Shown: positions 24,951 to 34,628, numbered from the stretch's first letter. The stretch: 64,000 bases of DNA from Rhodopseudomonas_A palustris_F (GCF_000013745.1 NC_007925.1:62001-126000), one strand, 5' to 3'. Numbers and translations: made by a program. Notes: a model not told the origin generated them from the sequence alone.

Positions 24951-26036
24951 TCAATAGCCCGTCATCTCAAGATAACCGACGCCGGCGTGACTGCCGCGGA
25001 GCGCGATCGGCCCCTCCCAATAGGGAAAGCTGGTGCCCATCCAGCTCTGCGCGTTCAGCGGCGTGGTGTCGATCGCAAGCCCGCGCGGCGCGATCGCGAT
25101 CCGCCACGAGGTCGGCAGTTGGCGCTTGCCGATCTGCGTCAAGCCGGTCGGGGTAATGGCGATCGCGTCGGGCGCAAGCTGCACCGATTGGCCGTCGGTG
25201 CCGATCCAGTTGCCGGCGAAATAATTCGCGCCGTCGCTCTGCCGCAGCCGGAACAGCATCACCTTGTCGCCGCTGTCGAGATGCAGCGAGAACCAGTCCC
25301 AGCCGGTCTGGTCGGAGGCCAGCGGCTGGCTCGACCATTCGCGGTCCATCCACGCTTGGCCGTTGACTTCGACCGCGTTGCCGTCGAGCGTGATGCTGCC
25401 GGTCGCTGCAAAATACGGTTGGCTGTAGTAATACGACGCCTGGCCGCGCTCGGATTTCTTGCTGTAGCCGTTGTCGCCCTGCAGCACCAAGGGCTGTGGC
25501 GCGGCGAGCCGCAGCGCGTAGCTGAAATCCGCGCCCGATGCGGTGAGGTCGAGCGGCGACAGTGTCGCCGGCGCCATCGCCTCCCCGCCTTGCATCTGCC
25601 AATTGTCGATCCAGGCGCGGAACGGCGTGGCGGTGACGCCGGCCTGGCCGATGCCGCCGCGGGCAAAGCGCTCGGCGCTGCGGTGCGTATCAGCGCGGGT
25701 CAGGGCGGCATGCGCCATCCAGATCTGCTGATTGGCCCAGCCCTCCTGCTGCGCGCCCGGCCGCATCGCCTGCCGGAACAAGGTCCACTGCACGCCATAG
25801 GCTTGGCCTGCTGCGTCCTGCAAATTCGCGGTGAGGTACCACCACTCGATGCGAAACTCCGCATGCGCGCCATGATCGAGCGGAAAGCTCAGTTGGCGTC
25901 CCGGCAGCACAGGCGCAAATTCGCCGGCGTCGCGGCCGAGCCCGGCAAAGCCTTGCGCGCGTGCATTGCCGCCGAGCGCCAGCAGCGCCATGCCGGCTGT
26001 GAACCCGCGGCGCGAAAGGCCGACGCTATCGCTCAT
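24951..26036 (-). CDS. Lipocalin-like (AttH/CrtC-type) exported protein
   Basis: A 361-residue exported protein. The N-terminus SRRGFTAGMALLALGG is a twin-arginine signal followed by a hydrophobic stretch and cleavage near ARAQ. The body matches the AttH/carotenoid 1,2-hydratase-like double lipocalin fold: FPLDHGAHAEFRIEWWYLTANL near the start and WMDREWSSQPL in the middle are family landmarks. The ATG at 26036 overlaps the end of the permease gene by 11 bases; the TTG at 26042 is less likely. The neighbours are an FtsX-like permease and ATPase, the usual partners of AttH proteins, so a role in moving or binding a lipid-like compound is inferred. Hydratase activity is not assumed. Confidence 0.88.
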   Translation of the reverse strand: MSDSVGLSRRGFTAGMALLALGGNARAQGFAGLGRDAGEFAPVLPGRQLSFPLDHGAHAEFRIEWWYLTANLQDAAGQAYGVQWTLFRQAMRPGAQQEGWANQQIWMAHAALTRADTHRSAERFARGGIGQAGVTATPFRAWIDNWQMQGGEAMAPATLSPLDLTASGADFSYALRLAAPQPLVLQGDNGYSKKSERGQASYYYSQPYFAATGSITLDGNAVEVNGQAWMDREWSSQPLASDQTGWDWFSLHLDSGDKVMLFRLRQSDGANYFAGNWIGTDGQSVQLAPDAIAITPTGLTQIGKRQLPTSWRIAIAPRGLAIDTTPLNAQSWMGTSFPYWEGPIALRGSHAGVGYLEMTGY

Positions 26037-28491
26037 CGGCAAACACCTTCACGAGTTCTGCCGGCTGCATCCGCAGCAGTTTCAGGATCGGCAGCAGTGC
26101 TGCGAGCAACGCCGCCAGCATCGCGATACCGAGCAATTGCACGAGCTGTTCGGGAAACACCTGGAACGGCAGCCGCCAGCCGAACGCCTTGACGTTCACC
26201 ACCGCGATCAGGCACCAGGCGACCACCAACCCGAGCGGCAGCGCCAGCAGCGCGGTGATCAGCGCCACCGACAGCGTCTTCATCAGTTCGATCAGCGCGA
26301 GTTTCCGACGCGTAATGCCGATCGCCCATAACGGTGCCAGCTGCGGCAGCCGCGACTGGCTCAGCGTCAGGAGGCTAGTCAACAGCGCCACGCCTGCGAT
26401 GCCGAGCGTGAAGGCGTTCAGCGCGTTGGTCACCGCGAAGGTGCGGTTGAAGATTTTTCGCGATTCCGCCTTCAGCGCGGTCTGGTCGGCGAGGCTGCGA
26501 TTATCCAGCGCGAATTTTTCCCGCAATGCCGTGACCAGCGCCGGCACCGCGGCGGGCGTCACGCGCAGGCCGAATCTCGTCTGCGCGATGCCGGGGAAAT
26601 GCGCCACCAAAGGCGCGATGGCGACGCCGAGCTGGCCGCGCGGATTGCCATAGTCGGCATAGATCGCCGCCACGTCGAGCGGCCAAGGGCCTTGCGGCGT
26701 CGGCACCTGCACGCGATCGCCGAGCTTGAGCTTGAGCCGCCGCGCGAGCTGTTCGCTGACCAGCGCCGCCTCGCCGCGCGCAACAAGGTCCCAGGCATTG
26801 GCGGTCGATTCCAGCAGCGGCCATTGCTCGCGATAGGTGGCGTGGTCGGCAAAGCCGATCAGTTCGATCGGCCAGCCGCCGAGCTGCGCCTCGGCGCGGC
26901 TGCCGGGCAGCAGTGCCTGCACCTCGGGGCGATCCCGTAGCCAAGCCTTGATCTCGCCCGCCTGGGCGTCGCTCGCGGCGTTGAGATAGACCTCGGCGGC
27001 GAGCCTGCCGTCGAGCCAGCCGGTGAAGGTCTTGCTGAAGCTCTGCACCATGGTGCCGACGCCGACATTGACCGCGAGCGCCAGCAGCAGCGCCATCAGC
27101 GCCAGCGACAGCCCGGAGAGTTGCAGCCGGCTGTCGGCCCAGAACCATTTACTCAGCGGTTTTCGCGCGGCGCGCTCGCTGATCAGCAGCACCAATCCCA
27201 GCACCGCCGGCAGCGCCAAGGCCGCGCCGAGCAGGATCGCCGCCAGCACCGCAAAGCCCGCCACTAGCGAATCGCCGAGCAGCAAACAGCCGAGGCCGCC
27301 AGCGAATACCAAGAGCGCCAGCGCGCCCTGCACGACGAGCGCGGTCTGCTGCGCCTGCTGCCAGGCGTAAGGCTGCGCCGCCGCCAACACCGGCAGCCGG
27401 ATCGCTTTCAACAGGCTGGCGGATGCGGCACCCAGCGCGCCGATCACGCTGATCGCAATGCCGGCCGCCCACCATTGCGGGCGCAAACTCAATTGGCCGG
27501 GAATCTGCGCGCCGTACAGCCCGCGCAGGCTGGCGGCGACGTCGGGCAGCAGCGTCGCGGCGATGAAGTAACCGCACACCAGACCGATCAATCCGGCGAG
27601 CAGCGCCAGCGCCACCAATTCGACGATCAGCACGCTATTGAGCTGAAAGGCCGAGACGCCGCAGGCGCGCAGCGTGCGCAGCATCGGCCGGCGCTGCTCG
27701 AAGGCGAGGCCAATGGCCGAATTGACGATGAACAGCCCGACCAGGAACGACAATAGCCCGAACGCGGTGAGGTTGAGGTGGAAACTGTCGGTCAGCCGCT
27801 CCAGATCGGTCTCGGCATCGGGCTCGACCAGCCGCAGCGTATCGCCGGCGACGCTCGCCAGCGGCGCGCGCGGGCCGAGATCGCGTTGGCCGAGCAGCAG
27901 CCGCGAGATCTTGTCCGGCATGTTGAGGAGACGCTGCGCCACGCCGATGTCGACCACCAGCAGGCCCGGCACCAGTTCATTCTGCGGCGTCAACGGCGGC
28001 AGCGTCGCGCCGCTATTGGTCTGCGGGGTGTCGCCGGCCGCGGCCTTGAGTTCGGCCAAAGTGTCCGGCGCGATCAGCGCCTGCCCCGGCGGCGATAGGA
28101 ATCCTTGCAGGCCCGAGGTGCCGATCGCCGGCGCGGCGCTGGCCTCGATCGGCAGCGACAGCGGCTCGACGCCGAGCAGCCGCAATGATCGGCCGCCGAT
28201 CTGGATACGGCCTTCCACGAGCGGCGACACCGGCCAGCCGGCGCGGCGCAGATCGACGAAGATGTGCTGCGCCAGGGTCTCGCCGTCGCGGCCGACCAGC
28301 GTGGCGGTGCGGGCGCCGCCGAGCGCGGAGGCGGCGCGATCATAGCTGACCCGGGCCTGCTGGTTCAGCGCCTGCACACCGCTCCACAACGCGGTCGCGG
28401 AAATCAGCCCGACCAGCAGGGTGGCGAGCTGCAGCGGATGCCTTCGCCAATGGCTGAGCAGCACCGCCAGAACCCACAGCGCGCGTTTCAC
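26026..28491 (-). CDS. FtsX-like ABC transporter permease
   Basis: An 821-residue integral membrane protein with two FtsX modules: a helix at about residues 15-35, a large periplasmic region, three helices at about 240-370, a central hydrophobic region (380-480), another periplasmic domain and a final FtsX triplet at about 690-800. This ten-helix layout is that of the YbbP/AttFG-like permeases that act with LolD-type ATPases in extraction of substrates from the membrane rather than import. The GTG start at 28491 overlaps the ATPase stop by 4 bases. It forms an operon ATPase-permease-AttH-like protein. Confidence 0.92.
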   Translation of the reverse strand: MKRALWVLAVLLSHWRRHPLQLATLLVGLISATALWSGVQALNQQARVSYDRAASALGGARTATLVGRDGETLAQHIFVDLRRAGWPVSPLVEGRIQIGGRSLRLLGVEPLSLPIEASAAPAIGTSGLQGFLSPPGQALIAPDTLAELKAAAGDTPQTNSGATLPPLTPQNELVPGLLVVDIGVAQRLLNMPDKISRLLLGQRDLGPRAPLASVAGDTLRLVEPDAETDLERLTDSFHLNLTAFGLLSFLVGLFIVNSAIGLAFEQRRPMLRTLRACGVSAFQLNSVLIVELVALALLAGLIGLVCGYFIAATLLPDVAASLRGLYGAQIPGQLSLRPQWWAAGIAISVIGALGAASASLLKAIRLPVLAAAQPYAWQQAQQTALVVQGALALLVFAGGLGCLLLGDSLVAGFAVLAAILLGAALALPAVLGLVLLISERAARKPLSKWFWADSRLQLSGLSLALMALLLALAVNVGVGTMVQSFSKTFTGWLDGRLAAEVYLNAASDAQAGEIKAWLRDRPEVQALLPGSRAEAQLGGWPIELIGFADHATYREQWPLLESTANAWDLVARGEAALVSEQLARRLKLKLGDRVQVPTPQGPWPLDVAAIYADYGNPRGQLGVAIAPLVAHFPGIAQTRFGLRVTPAAVPALVTALREKFALDNRSLADQTALKAESRKIFNRTFAVTNALNAFTLGIAGVALLTSLLTLSQSRLPQLAPLWAIGITRRKLALIELMKTLSVALITALLALPLGLVVAWCLIAVVNVKAFGWRLPFQVFPEQLVQLLGIAMLAALLAALLPILKLLRMQPAELVKVFADER

Positions 28492-29141
28492 GCGATCAGC
28501 CCGGCATGCAGATGCACCTGGCGATCGAGCATGGCGGCGAGTCGCGCACTATGCGTCACCATCAGGAAGCCGCAGCCGGTGCGGCTGACCAGGTCGCGCG
28601 CAAGCGACATCACCTCGTCGGCGGTGGCCTCGTCGAGATTGCCGGTCGGTTCATCCGCGAGCAGCAAGAGCGGCTTCACCGCCAACGCCCGGCCGATCGC
28701 GACGCGCTGCTGCTGGCCGCCGGAGAGTTGCTCCGGATAGCGCTTCAGCAGGCTACCCAGCCCGAGCCGCTCGACCAGTTCGGCCTGCCACACCGCGTCA
28801 TGGCGGCCGGCGATGCGCGATTGAAATGCCAGATTGTCGGCGACGCTGAGGCTCGGGATCAGGTTGAATTGCTGGAACACCAGGCCCAGCCGGTCGCGGC
28901 GGAACGCGGCGCGGCCGGTGTCGGAGAGTTGCGAGATCAGCGTGTCGCCGAACCGCACCGCGCCGGCGTCGGCGGCGTCGAGGCCCGCGATCAGATGCAG
29001 CAGCGTGCTCTTGCCGCTGCCGGATTCCCCGGTCAGCGCCACGCTCTCGCCGGCCGCGACATCAAGATCGACGCCGCGCAGCACGCTGACGCGGTCTTGC
29101 CCGGAGCGATAGGATTTCGCCAGCGCGCGCACGCTCAGCAT
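28488..29141 (-). CDS. ABC transporter ATP-binding protein (LolD/MacB type)
   Basis: A 217-residue cytosolic ATPase driving the FtsX-like permease. Walker A GESGSGKST, the Q-loop LVFQQFNLIPSLSV, the signature LSGGQQQRVAIGRAL and Walker B LLLADEPTGNLD are all intact; QQFNL after the Q-loop is typical of the LolD/MacB/YbbA class. The ATG at 29141 is preferred because the conserved fold begins there; an upstream ATG at 29171 would add ten residues. It is the first gene of a three-gene operon. Confidence 0.95.
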   Translation of the reverse strand: MLSVRALAKSYRSGQDRVSVLRGVDLDVAAGESVALTGESGSGKSTLLHLIAGLDAADAGAVRFGDTLISQLSDTGRAAFRRDRLGLVFQQFNLIPSLSVADNLAFQSRIAGRHDAVWQAELVERLGLGSLLKRYPEQLSGGQQQRVAIGRALAVKPLLLLADEPTGNLDEATADEVMSLARDLVSRTGCGFLMVTHSARLAAMLDRQVHLHAGLIA

Positions 29142-29346
29142 CAGCGAGACGATGGGGGGCTTGCCGTGCATCACGGCCGCGACGGGCGAGCAGTCATCGG
29201 GAGCTTTCCTGCAATAATGGTCCGTTTCATATTGGGTTCGGCGCGCGGCATCGCAACTCGCACAGTTCCGCAAGATCGCCGCTCCCGATGCCCAGCGCCG
29301 CTTTGCCGCCTTGAACGCGGCGGCGGTTTCGCGCACTCATCGCAAC

Positions 29347-30603
29347 ATGGCCGATCCGCGTGCTCCGATGCCGCCATTGCGGGTACTGCTGTCGGAAGGC
29401 GGCAGCACCTCGGCGCGTGAGGCAATCACCGTCCTTGGTCTCGCCGGGCATCACGTCGAGATCTGCGATCCGTCGCCGCGCTGCCTCGGGCGGTTCTCGC
29501 GGTTCGTCGCCAAATACCACCGCTGTCCCGGTCTCGGCCGCGATCCGGCCGGTTATCTCCGCTTCATCGAGGGGCTGCTGGCGCAGGAAGAATTCGACGT
29601 GCTGCTGCCGATCCACGAGCAGGGCCTGTTGTTCGCCAAGGTGGCGCCGCGGCTGCAGGGCCTGACCGCGCTGGCGCTGCCAAGCTTCGAGGCCTATCGC
29701 ACCGCGATCAGCAAGGCCGGCTTCAGCCGGTTGCTCGACGAATTGCAGCTGCCGCAACCCTCGACACGCCTGGTGACTTCAGCGGAACAAGTGCGCGCCG
29801 AAGCCCGCGCGCCATGCGTGATCAAGACCGCGATCGGCACCGCCAGCCGCGGCGTCTGGCTGGTCCGCGACGCGGATCAGCTCGAGGACGCGCTGCGCGA
29901 GCTCGCCGCGATCGACGGCTTCGCCGACGAGGTGCTGCTGCAGGAGTTCATCGAAGGCGCGATCGAACACGCCCAGGCGGTGTTTGCGCATGGCGAATTG
30001 CTGGCGATGCATGCCGCTCGGCGGATCGCCGAGGGCGCCGGCGGCGGCGCCGCGATCAAACAGAGCGTGCGTCGCGACGGCGTCTGGGCCGATCTCGCCC
30101 GAATCGGGCGGGCGTTGGAGTGGCACGGCGCGCTGTCGGTGGATTACATCCTGCCGTCCGATGACGCTTCCCCGCGCTATATCGACTGCAACCCGCGGCT
30201 GGTCGAGCCGATGGGTGCCAAGCTCGCCGGGCTCGATCTGCTCGAGCTGTTGCTCAAGGTGTCGCTGGGACAGCATCCGCCCGCGGCCGCCGAAAGCCAG
30301 GCCGGGATGCGGACGCACCTGGCGATGCAGGCGTTGCTCGGTTGCGCGCGGGATGGCGGCAGCCGCGGCGATCTATTTCGGGAATGCGGCGACCTGCTGC
30401 GGCGACGCGGTCGCTATGCCGAGAGCCGCGAGGAGCTGACACCGGTGCGGTCGGATTGGCTGAGCGCGGTGCCGCTGACGTTGACCGCGGCGTTGCTGCT
30501 GCTGGCGCCGTCGCTTGCCGGGCCGCTCGCCGCCAAGGGATGGGGCGATCACCTGCTCGATGCCGGCGCGGTGCGCCGGATCGACGGCGAGGAGATCGGC
30601 TAG
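29347..30603 (+). CDS. ATP-grasp enzyme with C-terminal hydrophobic segment
   Basis: A 418-residue protein of the ATP-grasp superfamily, which ligates a carboxylate to an amine or similar via acyl phosphate. The N-terminal pre-ATP-grasp region (MPPLRVLLSEGGSTSAREAI) is followed by CVIKTAIGTASRGVWLV (lysine of the ATP site), EVLLQEFIEGAIEHAQAVF, and the Mg-binding DCNPRLVEPMGAKLAG. Residues about 372-394 form one hydrophobic helix (LTLTAALLLLAPSLAG), suggesting membrane contact. There is no biosynthetic cluster around it, so the substrate is unknown. It is divergent from the ABC operon. Confidence 0.85.
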   Translation: MADPRAPMPPLRVLLSEGGSTSAREAITVLGLAGHHVEICDPSPRCLGRFSRFVAKYHRCPGLGRDPAGYLRFIEGLLAQEEFDVLLPIHEQGLLFAKVAPRLQGLTALALPSFEAYRTAISKAGFSRLLDELQLPQPSTRLVTSAEQVRAEARAPCVIKTAIGTASRGVWLVRDADQLEDALRELAAIDGFADEVLLQEFIEGAIEHAQAVFAHGELLAMHAARRIAEGAGGGAAIKQSVRRDGVWADLARIGRALEWHGALSVDYILPSDDASPRYIDCNPRLVEPMGAKLAGLDLLELLLKVSLGQHPPAAAESQAGMRTHLAMQALLGCARDGGSRGDLFRECGDLLRRRGRYAESREELTPVRSDWLSAVPLTLTAALLLLAPSLAGPLAAKGWGDHLLDAGAVRRIDGEEIG

Positions 30604-30622
30604 CGCCGCCGATGAAGAGGGT

Positions 30623-30787
30623 CTAGAGGTCGCGCTGTTCGTCGTCGCGGTCGGGTTCCGGCGCGCAAATGTCGCCGGCGCCGTAGATATCGTCGTCCTC
30701 GGTCGGGCGCGGCGGCACTTTCTTGGTGTCAGGCTTCGGCGGTTTGGGTTTTTCCGTCTTCGGCCTGATTGCCATCAGTCCAAACAT
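30623..30787 (-). CDS. Small charged hypothetical protein
   Basis: A 54-residue protein with a basic, Pro/Lys-rich first half (RPKTEKPKPPKPDTKK) and an acidic second half (EDDDIYGAGD...PDRDDEQRDL). AGGA lies 10 bases before the ATG at 30787; an in-frame ATG at 30775 is an alternative. No family is recognised. It is convergent with the ATP-grasp gene and divergent from the next small gene. Confidence 0.5.
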   Translation of the reverse strand: MFGLMAIRPKTEKPKPPKPDTKKVPPRPTEDDDIYGAGDICAPEPDRDDEQRDL

Positions 30788-30977
30788 GATTAAATGGTCC
30801 TGTCTCACCCGGAGCGACAACCGGCTTTGCCTGGTCAACGTTCCGTGAACCTCAAATGTAACCTCTCTTGCCGTGCATCCCACCCCGGATTGGGCAGATC
30901 TTACCTGCATTTTCCGCCGGATAGCTGATAAGCAAGGCCCCTCCTGCGACAGATTCGCAAGATCTACTGGAGTCACA

Positions 30978-31220
30978 ATGAAGAAGCCGAAACTTGAACT
31001 CGACGAGCCGCAGCCCAAGAAAATCATTCGTGCCGACAAGGCGCCGACCGAGGGCTATTCGCTGGTGGTCGACGGCCATTTCAAATCGCATCACGATACC
31101 GTCGAAGCCGCCGAAGAGGCCGGCATGGCGCTGAAGAACCGCTATCAGATGCTGCAGATCCAAGTCTACGACGCGGCCACCAAGACCCGCTCGATGATCG
31201 AGTGGCCGGCGCCGGTCTGA
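30978..31220 (+). CDS. Small conserved-looking hypothetical protein
   Basis: An 80-residue soluble protein (MKKPKLELDEPQPKKIIRADKAP then a short alpha/beta region with YSLVVDGHFKSHHDTVEAAEEAG). A good ribosome site (CTGGAG) precedes the ATG at 30978, and the composition is protein-like after the basic tail. I recognise no family; the second half reads like a small domain with a strand-helix-strand pattern. Confidence 0.75.
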   Translation: MKKPKLELDEPQPKKIIRADKAPTEGYSLVVDGHFKSHHDTVEAAEEAGMALKNRYQMLQIQVYDAATKTRSMIEWPAPV

Positions 31221-31289
31221 GCCGCGGGCCAGTCTGGCGCGCTATGCCTGGCCGCAGGGCCGGAGCAACGCGCTTCAAGCGTCCAGCCT

Positions 31290-31405
31290 GTCATCCCGGG
31301 GCGCGAGCAGCGTAAGCTGCGAGTGAACCCGGGATCCAGTATTCACCGCCCTGGGATACGAGATCCCGGACTTGCTCGTTGTTCGAACTCGCAATCCGGA
31401 ATGAC
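31290..31405. repeat. Palindromic intergenic repeat element
   Basis: The ends GTCATCCCGG and CCGGAATGAC are complementary at 9 of 10 positions and enclose further pairs (CCCGGGATCC and GAGATCCCGG). It is a dispersed-type repeat between a small gene and a convergent pair of small genes. Confidence 0.65.
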
Positions 31406-31490
31406 GGCGGCATTTGGGTTGGTTGCTTCAATCCAGGACGAAATCTGGAACGCCACCAGCACAAAAGACCTCATCGCTGCCCGTCTGCGG

Positions 31491-31793
31491 TCAGGTGCGG
31501 CGGCCGCCGTTGACCTGACTGGCCAGCCATTCGCCGAGCGCCGGGGTCTTCGCCGACGAGGTCTTGCCGGATTTCGCGCCGGGCTTTGCCGCGCTGCGGG
31601 TCTTCTTCGCCACCACCGTGCGCGCCGGTTCGGCGGCCTCGCGGGCCAGCCGCAGCGCCTTCAGCCGGGCCATATTGTCGATCACCGCCTTGGTCGCGGC
31701 ATCGCGGTCGGTCTTGCCCGACTTGCCCTCGTCGGCCACCTTGGCGGCCTTGTTGAAACGCGCTTCCGCGCGGTCGCGATCGTCTTTTGTCAT
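31491..31793 (-). CDS. Small basic hypothetical protein, paralog of the upstream gene
   Basis: A 100-residue protein rich in Lys, Arg and Ala, predicted helical at the start (DRDRAEARFNKAAKVADEG) and basic, probably unfolded at the end (AKKTRSAAKPGAKSGKTSSAK). The central MARLKALRLAREAAEPA echoes LRAIRLAKEAADLA of the gene just upstream, so the two are probably diverged duplicates. The basic tail suggests nucleic acid contact, without proof. Confidence 0.65.
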   Translation of the reverse strand: MTKDDRDRAEARFNKAAKVADEGKSGKTDRDAATKAVIDNMARLKALRLAREAAEPARTVVAKKTRSAAKPGAKSGKTSSAKTPALGEWLASQVNGGRRT

Positions 31794-31794
31794 A

Positions 31795-32025
31795 TCAGGT
31801 CGATTTCTTCTTCTTCGCTTTGGTTGGTTTCGCCTCCGGCGGATTGGCAAGGTCGGCGGCCTCCTTCGCCAGCCGGATCGCCCGTAAATTGGCGGTCCGC
31901 TTGCGAATGGCGATGTCGGCGGCGGCAATCTCGGCCATCGCCTTGACGCCTTCGGCATCCTGGTTGCGCTTCCTGGTCTGGCGAATCTCTTTCAACTCGA
32001 TGGCAGATTTGGGTTCGTCGTTCAT
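31795..32025 (-). CDS. Small basic hypothetical protein, paralog of the downstream gene
   Basis: A 76-residue helical, basic protein ending in a lysine run (KPTKAKKKKST). GAGGA stands a few bases before the ATG at 32025. Its stop is 1 base from the start of the next gene, so they form a bicistronic unit. The motif LRAIRLAKEAA is shared with the neighbour. No known family. Confidence 0.65.
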   Translation of the reverse strand: MNDEPKSAIELKEIRQTRKRNQDAEGVKAMAEIAAADIAIRKRTANLRAIRLAKEAADLANPPEAKPTKAKKKKST

Positions 32026-32302
32026 CGATATCCTCAAATCCGGGGGAATGGAGCGCGGCAAAGCCGTCGCTCGCGTGTCCTAACATGAAGCGGCGCGCGA
32101 TGCGATCAGGGAACCGGGCCGGAATCGGCAGAAATCGGCGTGAACGGCCGCTGCGAGGCCGATTCGCCCCGCGGGTAACTCGCAGCGTCGCGGGCCTCGC
32201 CACAACGAAACCCCGGCCGTCGTCGGGCGGCCGGGGTTCCAGAGATGTTCGCGCTGTGGGACCGCCGCGCGGTTCAAGCCGCTCGGCCGCCGACAACCGA
32301 CG

Positions 32303-34318
32303 CTAATTGGTCAAACGAACGCCGGCAAAAACGCCGATGCCGGGCTGCAGGAAGCCCACCGGCACCTCGTAGGTTTTGTCGAACAGATTGTCGATGCGAC
32401 CGAACACCGTGACGTGCTGGTCGATCGTGTAATTGGCGGCGAGGTTGACGGTGGTGAAGGCCGGGGCGTCGAGCAGCGCGGTGCCGAACCGGTCGTAGTC
32501 GAGCCACGAACTGGTATGAACGATCGAGGCCGAGACCATCGCGCGCTCGATCGGGTTCCAGATCGCCGCGAGTGTCACCTTATTGTCGGGGCGACGCCGC
32601 AGCCGCTGCCCGGTTTTTTCGTCGCGGGTCTGCGTGTAGGTGTAATCGGCGCGAAACCGCAGGGTTTCGGTCGCCTGCAGCGCGACGAAGGATTCCACCC
32701 CGTAAGTCTTGGCGAGGCCGACGTTGTCATAGGTCCATTGGCCGGACACGACGGAGTTCTCAATCAGATTCTCGATCTCGTTATTGAAGTAGGTGGCGCC
32801 GAAACTGACGCGGTTGTGGAACAGCGGCTGCTCGAATCCGACGTCGAAACCCTTGCTGGTCTCCGGCCGCAACGCCGGATTGGCAATCGTATAGGGCGTG
32901 TTGACGTAAAGCTGCATCAGCGTCGGCGCCTTGAAGCCGGTGCCGTAAGTCGCCTTCAGCTTGGTCTCGGTCAGCGGCAGAATGAACGTCGGCGCCACCC
33001 GCCAAGTGGTGTGCCCGCCGAAACTGTCGTTGTCGTCGTAGCGGACGTTGGAGACCAGGAAGAAGTTGTTGGTGAAGGCCGATTGCAATTCGACGAAGCC
33101 GGCGCTGTCGCCGGTGCTGGCCGTCGTCATGCTCTGCTGGTAATTGCCGAGCAGATCGTATCCGCCGACCGAATCGGTGTGAATTTTGTCGTCCTGGCGT
33201 TCGGCCCCGAGCACGATCTTTTGTCCATAGCCCGCATCGACCACGCCGTTCCAATCGACCTTGGTCCGCTCGCCGCGGTAGAACGTCGCCGGACCGACCC
33301 CATAGCTCGTGTAGCTGATCGGATAATCCGGATTGGGATTGTTGGTGCGATTCCACAGGTTGGAATAGCTGACGCCGAGCGTGCTCTTGAACCGGCCATC
33401 CAGCGGCGACCAGACGGCTTCGCTACGGGTCAGCAGATCGCGGCTGGCCGTGGTGCTCTGCAGCACTTCGGGAAACGAGTTCGGCCAGTGGGACGAATCG
33501 TCCCCCGTGAAACCCTTATGCGCATCGGTGTAGCGGCCGACGAAGTTGAAGGCGAGATCGTCGCTGGCCTGGAGGCCGAGCTTGGTCGAGTAGCTCAGGT
33601 TGTCGTAGATGTCGTTGTTTCGCTTCTGGCCCGGCGCGAGCAGATCGAGCGGCGTCACCGCCACCTCGGTCGAGCGATAATGCGCGACGTTGAAGGCGTA
33701 ATCGAAATTGCCGTCGGAGCCGGCGGCGCGGGCCGTCTGATTGAACGTGCCGAACGACCCGCCCTCCACCATGCCGGTCAGCTTGGCCGGCCCCTGCCCG
33801 CGCTTGGTGGTGATCGAAATCACGCCGCCGATCGCGTCGGAGCCGTAGAGGCCGCTTTGCGGTCCGCGCAGCACTTCGATGCGTTCGATGTCCGCCGTCA
33901 AAAGATTGGCAAAATCATAAGCGCCGCTCGGCTTGCTGGGATCGCCGGCATCGATGCCGTCGATCAGCACCTTGACGTGGTTGGAGTTGGTGCCGCGCAT
34001 GAAGACCGACGTCAAACCGCCCGAGCCGCCGGTGCGCACCACGTTCAACCCCGGAACCATGGTCAGCGCGTCGCCGACCGTGCGCCGCTGGTCGCGTTCG
34101 ATGTCGGCTGCGGAAATCACGGTCACCGAGCTGGCGATCTGGTCGACCGGGGTCGCGAGGCCGGTGGGACTGACCACGATGGTCGGCAGCGTGGTGGACT
34201 GCTGTTGCGCCTGGGCAACTCCCGTGGCGAGCGACAGCATCGGCATCAGACAGCTACTCGCCAGCATGGCGTGAAAACGCCGGTGCGGCCGCGATGCGGC
34301 GTGGAAACGGGAAGACAT
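32303..34318 (-). CDS. btuB: TonB-dependent vitamin B12 receptor
   Basis: A 671-residue outer-membrane beta-barrel that takes up cobalamin using TonB energy. A signal peptide (about 1-37) precedes the TonB box region (TTLPTIVVSPTG), the plug domain (SVTVISAADIERDQ, VLIDGIDAGDPSKP, IERIEVLRGPQSGLYGSDAIGGVI) and the barrel, which ends with a C-terminal aromatic-poor strand (GIGVFAGVRLTN). BtuB identity comes from overall resemblance plus the cobalamin riboswitch just upstream and divergent btuCDF genes. GAGG lies about 9 bases before the ATG. Confidence 0.95.
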   Translation of the reverse strand: MSSRFHAASRPHRRFHAMLASSCLMPMLSLATGVAQAQQQSTTLPTIVVSPTGLATPVDQIASSVTVISAADIERDQRRTVGDALTMVPGLNVVRTGGSGGLTSVFMRGTNSNHVKVLIDGIDAGDPSKPSGAYDFANLLTADIERIEVLRGPQSGLYGSDAIGGVISITTKRGQGPAKLTGMVEGGSFGTFNQTARAAGSDGNFDYAFNVAHYRSTEVAVTPLDLLAPGQKRNNDIYDNLSYSTKLGLQASDDLAFNFVGRYTDAHKGFTGDDSSHWPNSFPEVLQSTTASRDLLTRSEAVWSPLDGRFKSTLGVSYSNLWNRTNNPNPDYPISYTSYGVGPATFYRGERTKVDWNGVVDAGYGQKIVLGAERQDDKIHTDSVGGYDLLGNYQQSMTTASTGDSAGFVELQSAFTNNFFLVSNVRYDDNDSFGGHTTWRVAPTFILPLTETKLKATYGTGFKAPTLMQLYVNTPYTIANPALRPETSKGFDVGFEQPLFHNRVSFGATYFNNEIENLIENSVVSGQWTYDNVGLAKTYGVESFVALQATETLRFRADYTYTQTRDEKTGQRLRRRPDNKVTLAAIWNPIERAMVSASIVHTSSWLDYDRFGTALLDAPAFTTVNLAANYTIDQHVTVFGRIDNLFDKTYEVPVGFLQPGIGVFAGVRLTN

Positions 34319-34444
34319 GGGTGGAAACCTCGGATCAGACTCTGTGGCACGTCACAGCGACCCAAAGCCTCACCCTCCGCAGCGCGGATCGATGAAGCCA
34401 ATGTCTGCACCCCCCGGCCGACATCGTCGCGTGTGACCACGATT

Positions 34445-34628
34445 GACGGCAGGTCTCCTGGCTCGCGGGTCGGAACCTTTCGTCGCCTTCCCAGGACCGA
34501 GTTTCCCAGTGGCATCAGACGAAAGACTAACCGCTTACAGTTGCGGGGGCAGCCGCGGCATTGGGCTTGCTCCAACCGAGAGCCGTCCCGCACCGCATTC
34601 CCTTTTGATCCCCCAGAGGGGAACCGTC
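34445..34628 (-). promoter_or_regulatory. Cobalamin riboswitch controlling btuB
   Basis: On the minus strand the leader carries the conserved elements in order: P1 arms GACGG/CCGTC at the two ends, GCTGCCCCCGCAACTGTAAGCGG, the B12 box GCCACTGGGAA (34503-34513), and the distal GACCCGCGAGCCAGGAGACCTGCC. The layout matches the adenosylcobalamin aptamer. About 125 bases separate it from the btuB start, enough for an expression platform. It points away from btuCDF. Confidence 0.95.
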
